Below are positions 7,310-11,207 of a stretch of 11,207 nt of DNA, one piece after another. The number at the start of each line of letters is the position of its first letter. The first letter of the stretch is position 1. The stretch comes from DASPKT01 sp035627915 (GTDB lineage: Bacteria; Pseudomonadota; Alphaproteobacteria; Azospirillales; Azospirillaceae), in the NCBI GenBank assembly GCA_035627915.1, contig DASPKT010000130.1, positions 1 to 11,207 on the forward strand, written 5' to 3'. The notes under the pieces are model-generated. The model did not search any database and was not told the origin of the DNA. It was given only the letters and a program-made list of their open reading frames with translations. Position numbers and translations under genes: made by a program.

Positions 7310-8301
7310 CGCATCTCCCTCCTGAGGGTGGCCAGCAGGTGCAGGAAGAAGGGCGCCCCGATCAGGCCGGTGACGACGCCCAGGCGCAGCTCGTCATGGG
7401 TGGGCAGCAGCCGGATCAGCGTGTCCGCCGCCAGCAGCAGGCAGGCGCCGGCCAGCCCGCTCGGCAGCAGGGCGCGGCCCGGCTGGTACCCGACCAGCGG
7501 GCGCACCAAGTGCGGCACGACCAGCCCGACGAAGCCGACGGCGCCGGTCACCGACACCGCCGCCCCCACCGACAGGGCCGTGCCCAGCACCAGCGCCGCC
7601 CGCACCCGCGTCAGGCGCACCCCCAGGCTGGCTGCCGTGCGGTCGCCCAGCGCCAGCGCGTCCAGCGCGCGCGCCTGCGCCAGCAGCAGGGCGGCGCCGG
7701 CCGCGACGAAGGGGGCCGCGACCGCCAGATGGTCCATGGTGCGGTCGGTCAGCGAGCCCAGCAGCCAGAAGGCGATCTCCAGCGCCGCGTGCGGGTTCGG
7801 CGCCAGGTTCAGCGCCAGCGCCGTCAGCGAGGCCGCCAGCGACTGCACCGCCACCCCCGACAGGATCATGGCGAGCGTGCCGGGATCGCTGCCGGCCAGC
7901 ACGCGCACCAGAACCACGGCGGCCAGCGCGCCGGCGATGCCGGCGGCGGGCACCGCGAGTGGCATGGTCGCGGCGACCCCGAAATAGATCGTCAGCACCG
8001 CCCCCAGCGCCGCGGCGGCGGAGGCGCCGACCAGCCCCGGCTCCGCCAGCGGGTTGCGCAGCAGCCCCTGCAGCGCCGCCCCGGCGACGCCCAGCGCGAA
8101 GCCGACCAGGGCGGCCAGCAGGGCGCGGGGCAGGCGGATCTCGCGCGCGACCAGCGCCACCGGCGTCCCGTCCCCCTGCCAGAGCCCGCGCAGCAGCGCC
8201 TCCGCCCCGACCGGCATCGGCCCGACCAGGAAGGAGAGCGCGAGCAGCCCGGCCAGCAGGGCGCCGAGGCCGGCGAAGAGGGGGAGCGGCCGCACCGTCA
8301 T
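7306..8301 (-). CDS. btuC: Corrinoid ABC importer permease (BtuC-like, FecCD family)
   Basis: Inner-membrane permease of the type II (FecCD) importer class, expected to work as a homodimer with about ten membrane helices per chain. The 331-aa protein is hydrophobic throughout. It shows the family block REIRLPRALLAALVGFALGVAGAALQGLLRNPLAEP (53-88), followed by GLVGASAAAALGAV (89-102) and, near the C-terminus, GAVGFVGLVVPHLVRPLVGY. These segments include the region that contacts the ATPase and the glycine-rich pore helices. The start at 8301 overlaps the btuF stop (ATGA) and has GGAGG 7 nt upstream. The stop overlaps btuD. The family also carries siderophores and heme. The B12 assignment rests on the operon and riboswitch. 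Confidence 0.9.
   Translation of the reverse strand: MTVRPLPLFAGLGALLAGLLALSFLVGPMPVGAEALLRGLWQGDGTPVALVAREIRLPRALLAALVGFALGVAGAALQGLLRNPLAEPGLVGASAAAALGAVLTIYFGVAATMPLAVPAAGIAGALAAVVLVRVLAGSDPGTLAMILSGVAVQSLAASLTALALNLAPNPHAALEIAFWLLGSLTDRTMDHLAVAAPFVAAGAALLLAQARALDALALGDRTAASLGVRLTRVRAALVLGTALSVGAAVSVTGAVGFVGLVVPHLVRPLVGYQPGRALLPSGLAGACLLLAADTLIRLLPTHDELRLGVVTGLIGAPFFLHLLATLRREMR
7315..7323 (-). promoter_or_regulatory. Shine-Dalgarno of btuD
   Basis: Minus-strand AGGAGGGAG, 5 nt before the btuD ATG at 7309 and inside the final codons of btuC. It is a near-ideal anti-16S match and fixes the btuD start. Confidence 0.75.
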
Positions 8302-9104
8302 CGCACCGCCTCCGCCAGCACGGCAGCACCCGCCAGGCTGTCGGGGCCGGCGCAGAGCCAGTAGCGCAGCGGGAAGGGAACCTGACGGATGCCGGGTGCG
8401 GCCCGCAGCGCCGGATGCTCCAGGATCGACTGGCCGATGCCCGGGCGGTCGGGGCGGCGGCTGTCCACCACCATCACCTCCGGCGGAGAGAGCACCAGCG
8501 CCTCCAGCGGCACCTTGGCGCCCGGCCGCACGGCGTAGCGGTCGCCGACATTGTCCAGCCCGGCGCGGCGCATCACGTCGCCGACCAGGCTGCGCGTCCC
8601 CGGCACCTCGCCGCCCGGCCGGAACAGCGCCGCGGTCGGACGTGCGCCGGCCGGGCCGGCGCCGTCGAGGCCGGCGCGCAGCGCCGCCGCCAGCGCCGCC
8701 CCGCGCTCCGGCACGCCCAGCGCTGCCGCCACCGCCTCCACCTGGCCGGGCACCTCCTCCAGCCGGTTGAGCGTCTTCAGGCGCAGCACCGGCACCCCCA
8801 GCCGCTCCAGCATCTGCACGGTGGAGCCACGGGCGTAGGCGCCGGTCACGACCAGGTCGGGCCGCAGCGCCAGCACCTCCTCCGCCGAGCCGCGGTGGTG
8901 CGGCACGCCGCGGGCCAGCGGCTCGGCGGTGGAAAGGTTGGGGTCCTTGGCGAGGCGGGTGACGGCGGCGATGCGCCCCGGTTCCGCCAGGGCCAGCACG
9001 AACTGGTCGGCGCAGAGGCTGAGCGACACCACCCGCGCCGGTGCCGCGGCGGAAGGTCCGGCGAGGAGCAGGGAGAGGAGAAGGGGGAGCGCCGCCGTCC
9101 GCAT
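8298..9104 (-). CDS. btuF: Periplasmic corrinoid-binding protein (BtuF-like)
   Basis: Substrate-binding protein of the Peripla_BP_2/BtuF class that would hand corrinoids from the periplasm to BtuC. The 268-aa protein starts MRTAALPLLLSLLLAGPSAAA, a Sec signal peptide with probable signal peptidase I cleavage after about residue 20 or 21. There is no lipobox Cys. The mature part begins with VVSLSLCADQFVLALA and GRIAAVTRLAKDP, then HHRGSAEEVLALRPDLVVTGAY, the usual substrate-cleft edge, and LGVPVLRLKTLNRLEEV. The start at 9104 is chosen because it gives a clean signal peptide and begins 4 bp after the btuB stop. An in-frame ATG 10 codons upstream (9134) would overlap btuB and put a polar extension before the signal. 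GGAG lies 10 nt upstream of the chosen start, a rather long spacing. Metal-siderophore binding is the alternative. Confidence 0.86.
   Translation of the reverse strand: MRTAALPLLLSLLLAGPSAAAPARVVSLSLCADQFVLALAEPGRIAAVTRLAKDPNLSTAEPLARGVPHHRGSAEEVLALRPDLVVTGAYARGSTVQMLERLGVPVLRLKTLNRLEEVPGQVEAVAAALGVPERGAALAAALRAGLDGAGPAGARPTAALFRPGGEVPGTRSLVGDVMRRAGLDNVGDRYAVRPGAKVPLEALVLSPPEVMVVDSRRPDRPGIGQSILEHPALRAAPGIRQVPFPLRYWLCAGPDSLAGAAVLAEAVR
8309..8313 (-). promoter_or_regulatory. Shine-Dalgarno of btuC
   Basis: Minus-strand GGAGG, 7 nt (CGGTGCG) before the btuC ATG at 8301, inside the last codons of btuF. It supports the start that overlaps the btuF stop. Confidence 0.65.
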
Positions 9105-9108
9105 CGGC

Positions 9109-10998
9109 TCAGAACTCCACCCGGACGCCGCCATGGGCGGACCGTCCCGGCGTGTTGTAGCCGCGGACCTCCTGGTAGTGCTCGCCGCCCAGGTTCTCCA
9201 CCCGGCCGAACAGCTCCACCCCGTCCAGCACGCGGACCGACGCGCGCAGGTCGACCGCCGTGTAGCCGGGCACGACGGGGGAGGGATCGGCGGCGCGGTC
9301 GCGCTGGCGCGTCACCCGCCGCAGGTTCGCGCCGAGCAACGCGCCCGGCCGGGGCGTCCAATCGAGCGACAGGTTGGTCGTGTGCCGGGGCCGGCGCGGC
9401 AGGTCCAGGCCGGTGGCCGGGTCCCGGCTGTCCAGCCAGGTGTGGTTCGCCGCCAGCTCCAGCCCGTCCAGCGGCCGCAGGGCCACCGCCGCTTCCGCCC
9501 CGCGCGTGCGGGCCCGGGCGACGTTCACGTAGCGGCCGGTGAAGGCGATCAGGTCGCGGAAGCGGTTTCGGAACAGGCCCGCCTCCAGCACCACCCGCCC
9601 GCCCCAGAAGGATTGGGCGACGCCCAGGTCGGCCCCGCGCGACCGCTCCACGTCCAGCCCCGCATTGCCGAAGCTGGCGTCGAACAGCTGGAACAGCGTC
9701 GGCGCCTTGGCGCCGGTGCCGTAGCTGGCGCGCAGGGTGGTTCCCTCCGCCACCGCCCAGGCGGCGGTCGCCCGCCAGGTGCCGTTGCCGCCGAAGCGGC
9801 TGTTGTCGTCGTGCCGCCCGCCCAGCGTCAGGGTCAGCGCCTCGGTGGCGGCCAGGCTGTACTGGGCGAAGGCGGCGTTGGTGCCGACCGCCTCGTCGAT
9901 GCCCCGGCGCAGCACGCCCGCCCGGCTGGTCGATGTCGTCTCCGCCGTCACCACCTCGCGCGACAGGCCCAGCGTCAGCGCGTCCGCCCGCCTCAGCGAC
10001 AGGTCCGCCTGGTAGTCGGCGCCGCGGCGGACGCCGTCGAAGGTGGAGGCGGGGTTGGTGCCGAGCGGCTCCTCGAAGTCGCGCTCGGTGCGGCTGCCGT
10101 AGGCGGCCAGGGTCTGGCGCAGGCGCAGGCCGGGCAGGTCCAGCAGGGCGGCGGCGCGGCCGTGCAGCGTGTCCTTCTCCTGCGTCGCCGGGCCGTCGCG
10201 GGTGATGCTGGGGTCGAAGGCGGTGCGCAGGTGCTCCCGCCCGCCCGAGGCCTCCAGCCGCAGCGTCTCCGTCACCGCAAAGCCAAACCGCGCCTTGCCG
10301 TTCCACAGGTTGGTCGCGTCGCGCTCCGGCCCGGCGGCGGTGCGGGAGAAGCCGGCGGTGCGCAGATGGTCCAGGCTGACCGAATAGTCCGCGCCGCCGG
10401 CGAGGCCGCGCGCCGCCGCCGACTGGCGGAAGGTGCGGTAGGCCCCGGCCTCGGCCGCCGCCTCCAGCTCCAGCGGCGACGAGGCCCGGCGGGTCACCAC
10501 GTTCACCACGCCGCCCATGGCGTCATTGCCCCAGAGCGCGCTCTGCGGCCCGCGCAGCACCTCCACCCGCTCGATCCCGGAAGCCAGCAGGGCGTTGAAG
10601 TCGAACTCGGCGTTGGCGCTGCTGGTGTCGTTCACCGGCACGCCATCGACCAACACCTTGACCTGGCCCGGCTCGGAGCCGCGCAGCCGGATCGTGGTGG
10701 TGGACCCGATGCCGCCGTTGCGCTGGAGGGAGACGCCGGGGACCCGCGCCAGGGCGTCGGCCAGCTGGGTGCGCTGCTCCGCCCGCAGCCGGTCGCCGGG
10801 GACGACGGTGACGCTGCTGCCGACCCGGCCGGCCGGCGTGGGCAGGCGGGTGGCGGTGACGACCAGCTCGGCGGCCGTCACCGCGTTCTGGGCGCCCGCG
10901 GTCTGGGCGCCCGCGGTCTGGGCATGCAGGGGAAGCGCCGGAACCAGTCCGGCGAGGATCAGGGCGCCCGTGGGACGGACGCGATGGGTGGCGCGCAT
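9109..10998 (-). CDS. btuB: TonB-dependent outer-membrane corrinoid receptor (BtuB-like)
   Basis: Outer-membrane 22-strand beta-barrel with an N-terminal plug that would import corrinoids using TonB energy. The 629-aa length matches BtuB (about 600), which is short for TonB-dependent receptors. A signal peptide (about residues 1-26, ending LHA) is followed by a short AQTAG repeat. Next comes a TonB box ELVVTATR (44-51), the plug domain with LADALARVPGVSLQRNGGIGSTTTIRLRGSEPGQVKVLVDGVPVND (79-124) and IERVEVLRGPQSALWGNDAMGGVVNVVTR (142-170), and the barrel. The protein ends GVRVEF with the terminal Phe expected for outer-membrane insertion by Bam. The start at 10998 is followed by a normal signal peptide. 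The upstream GAAGGG is about 12 nt away, so its ribosome site is weak. A cobalamin riboswitch lies in its leader. Its stop is 4 bp before btuF. Confidence 0.92.
   Translation of the reverse strand: MRATHRVRPTGALILAGLVPALPLHAQTAGAQTAGAQNAVTAAELVVTATRLPTPAGRVGSSVTVVPGDRLRAEQRTQLADALARVPGVSLQRNGGIGSTTTIRLRGSEPGQVKVLVDGVPVNDTSSANAEFDFNALLASGIERVEVLRGPQSALWGNDAMGGVVNVVTRRASSPLELEAAAEAGAYRTFRQSAAARGLAGGADYSVSLDHLRTAGFSRTAAGPERDATNLWNGKARFGFAVTETLRLEASGGREHLRTAFDPSITRDGPATQEKDTLHGRAAALLDLPGLRLRQTLAAYGSRTERDFEEPLGTNPASTFDGVRRGADYQADLSLRRADALTLGLSREVVTAETTSTSRAGVLRRGIDEAVGTNAAFAQYSLAATEALTLTLGGRHDDNSRFGGNGTWRATAAWAVAEGTTLRASYGTGAKAPTLFQLFDASFGNAGLDVERSRGADLGVAQSFWGGRVVLEAGLFRNRFRDLIAFTGRYVNVARARTRGAEAAVALRPLDGLELAANHTWLDSRDPATGLDLPRRPRHTTNLSLDWTPRPGALLGANLRRVTRQRDRAADPSPVVPGYTAVDLRASVRVLDGVELFGRVENLGGEHYQEVRGYNTPGRSAHGGVRVEF
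10887..10923 (-). repeat. 15-bp in-frame tandem repeat in btuB (about 2.5 copies)
   Basis: The plus-strand unit TCTGGGCGCCCGCGG occurs at 10887-10901 and 10902-10916, with a partial third copy (TCTGGGC) at 10917-10923. On the coding strand it gives AQTAGAQTAGAQN at about residues 26-38, just after the predicted signal-peptide cleavage and before the TonB box. The unit is a multiple of three, so copy-number change would keep the frame. Confidence 0.85.
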
Positions 10999-11084
10999 GG
11001 CGGCATTGGCCCTTCGCTCGCGTTGACGATCAGAGGTCCTTGCGGACCCCCGAGCGTCATCGCGATACGGCTGGACCGTTCCAT
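10959..11084 (-). CDS. Possible 41-codon leader ORF overlapping the btuB start
   Basis: An ATG at 11084 on the minus strand opens a frame (MERSSRIAMTLGGPQGPLIV...) that runs through the btuB leader and ends in TGA at 10959, inside btuB in another frame. It overlaps the btuB start by about 40 bp, so it could couple to or compete with btuB translation. A G-rich stretch precedes the ATG but is not a clear ribosome site, and the ATG lies in a stem of the hairpin at 11081-11104. I recognise no family. Chance is a strong alternative in this GC-rich DNA. Confidence 0.15.
   Translation of the reverse strand: MERSSRIAMTLGGPQGPLIVNASEGPMPPCAPPIASVPRAP
11032..11051 (-). promoter_or_regulatory. Leader hairpin with GCAA tetraloop between riboswitch and btuB
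   Basis: On the minus strand, GGGGGUCC (11051-11044) and GGACCUCU (11039-11032) can form an 8-bp stem, two pairs being G-U, closed by a GCAA (GNRA-type) loop. It lies about 35 nt upstream of the btuB ATG. No U-run follows, so it is not a standard terminator. It may belong to the riboswitch expression platform. Its function is inferred only from position. Confidence 0.4.
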
Positions 11085-11104
11085 CGGGGCACCCCGCCCA
11101 ATGG
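11081..11104 (-). promoter_or_regulatory. Hairpin downstream of B12 box, candidate riboswitch P13/L13
   Basis: On the minus strand, CCAUUGGG (11104-11097) pairs with CCCGAUGG (11088-11081), giving an 8-bp stem with one G-U pair and an 8-nt loop CGGGGUGC. It follows the B12 box by about 20 nt. That is where cobalamin riboswitches carry the regulatory hairpin whose loop kisses the C-rich L5 loop of the aptamer. A CGGGG loop fits the usual CCCCG-type L5, but L5 itself is outside the window, so the pairing is unproven. Confidence 0.45.
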
Positions 11105-11116
11105 CCGCGCGACGCG

Positions 11117-11207
11117 TTGCCGACAGCAGGTATCCTGGCTCACGGGTCGCTGCGGCTGCCCGGCCTTCCCAGTTTCCCAGTGGCCATCGTCGGGCGCCGC
11201 TCGCCGC
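11117..11207 (-). promoter_or_regulatory. Cobalamin riboswitch, 3' half of aptamer (5' part beyond window)
   Basis: Read on the minus strand, the leader of btuB contains a near-perfect B12 box, AGCCAGGATACCTGCTG (11140-11124). It is preceded by GCAGCGACCCGTG (11155-11143) and a hairpin-forming segment starting GGCCACTGGGAAAC and ending GGGAAGGCC (11185-11162). The order GCCACTGG ... GGGAAGGC ... CGACCCGYGAGCCAGGAxACCTGC is the usual 3' half of alphaproteobacterial AdoCbl riboswitches. The 5' half (GGTGCC start, GGGAA/GGTG and CCCGCAACTGT blocks) must lie past the right edge. The element would repress btuB and, through the polycistronic layout, the seven genes behind it when cobalamin is plentiful. 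Recognition is from conserved sequence, not from a covariance-model search. Confidence 0.88.

Noticed and set aside
6689..7987. Plus-strand open frames antisense to btuD and btuC, also 7339-8364
   Set aside because: Gln/Arg/Gly-rich shadow sequences. The minus-strand frames carry full ABC ATPase and FecCD permease motifs.
9105..9134. Upstream start for btuF at 9134
   Set aside because: It would place ten polar residues before a clean signal peptide and overlap the btuB end. The start at 9104 is more natural.
8846..10306. Minus-strand open frame overlapping btuB and btuF in another frame
   Set aside because: Same-strand shadow frame without domains. The btuB and btuF frames carry signal peptides, the plug domain and binding-protein motifs.
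1..11207. CRISPR arrays, insertion sequences, phage genes, tRNA or rRNA genes, toxin-antitoxin pairs
   Set aside because: No repeat-spacer pattern, inverted terminal repeats, transposase or integrase motifs, or RNA-gene signatures were seen. Nearly all bases are covered by B12-related genes or the transporter.

Overview
The window is an ordinary-looking but very compact vitamin B12 (cobalamin) locus from a high-GC alphaproteobacterium. Base composition, protein style and the use of the CobO/CobQ/BluB/CobC set suggest Rhodospirillales, with an Azospirillum-like organism as my best guess. That guess is an inference from general resemblance and not from a search. There are no tRNA or rRNA genes, CRISPR arrays, insertion sequences or phage genes. 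Every recognisable gene belongs to a known family, and I see no previously undescribed system. The points worth a second look concern gene arrangement and regulation.

Layout, left to right. (1) 1-1211, plus strand: the 3' part of a POT/PTR-family peptide transporter whose start lies before the window. (2) 1237-2271, minus strand: cobC, L-threonine-phosphate decarboxylase, convergent with the transporter. (3) 2270-3235, plus strand: cbiB (called cobD in Pseudomonas denitrificans naming), adenosylcobinamide-phosphate synthase. Its start codon overlaps that of cobC, so the two genes diverge with no intergenic DNA. (4) 3241-10998, minus strand: eight genes, in transcription order btuB, btuF, btuC, btuD, cobU, cobO, cobQ, bluB. 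They are joined by ATGA overlaps or gaps of only a few bases, so this is almost certainly one transcript. (5) 10999-11207: the btuB leader, holding the 3' half of a cobalamin riboswitch with its B12 box on the minus strand, followed by two hairpins. The 5' half of the aptamer lies beyond the right edge.

How they work together. BtuB (outer membrane, TonB-dependent), BtuF (periplasm) and BtuC/BtuD (inner-membrane ABC importer) would bring corrinoids into the cell. CobO adenosylates the corrinoid, CobQ amidates to adenosylcobyric acid, and CobC plus CbiB make and attach the aminopropanol(-phosphate) arm. CobU activates the product to GDP-cobinamide, and BluB makes the lower ligand 5,6-dimethylbenzimidazole. 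Not in the window are the corrin-ring genes, the DMB phosphoribosyltransferase (CobT/CobU of other naming) and the final cobalamin synthase (CobS/CobV). The locus therefore covers uptake, salvage and late assembly. The riboswitch upstream of btuB would let cobalamin repress the eight-gene unit. The cobC/cbiB pair lies outside it and must have its own control.
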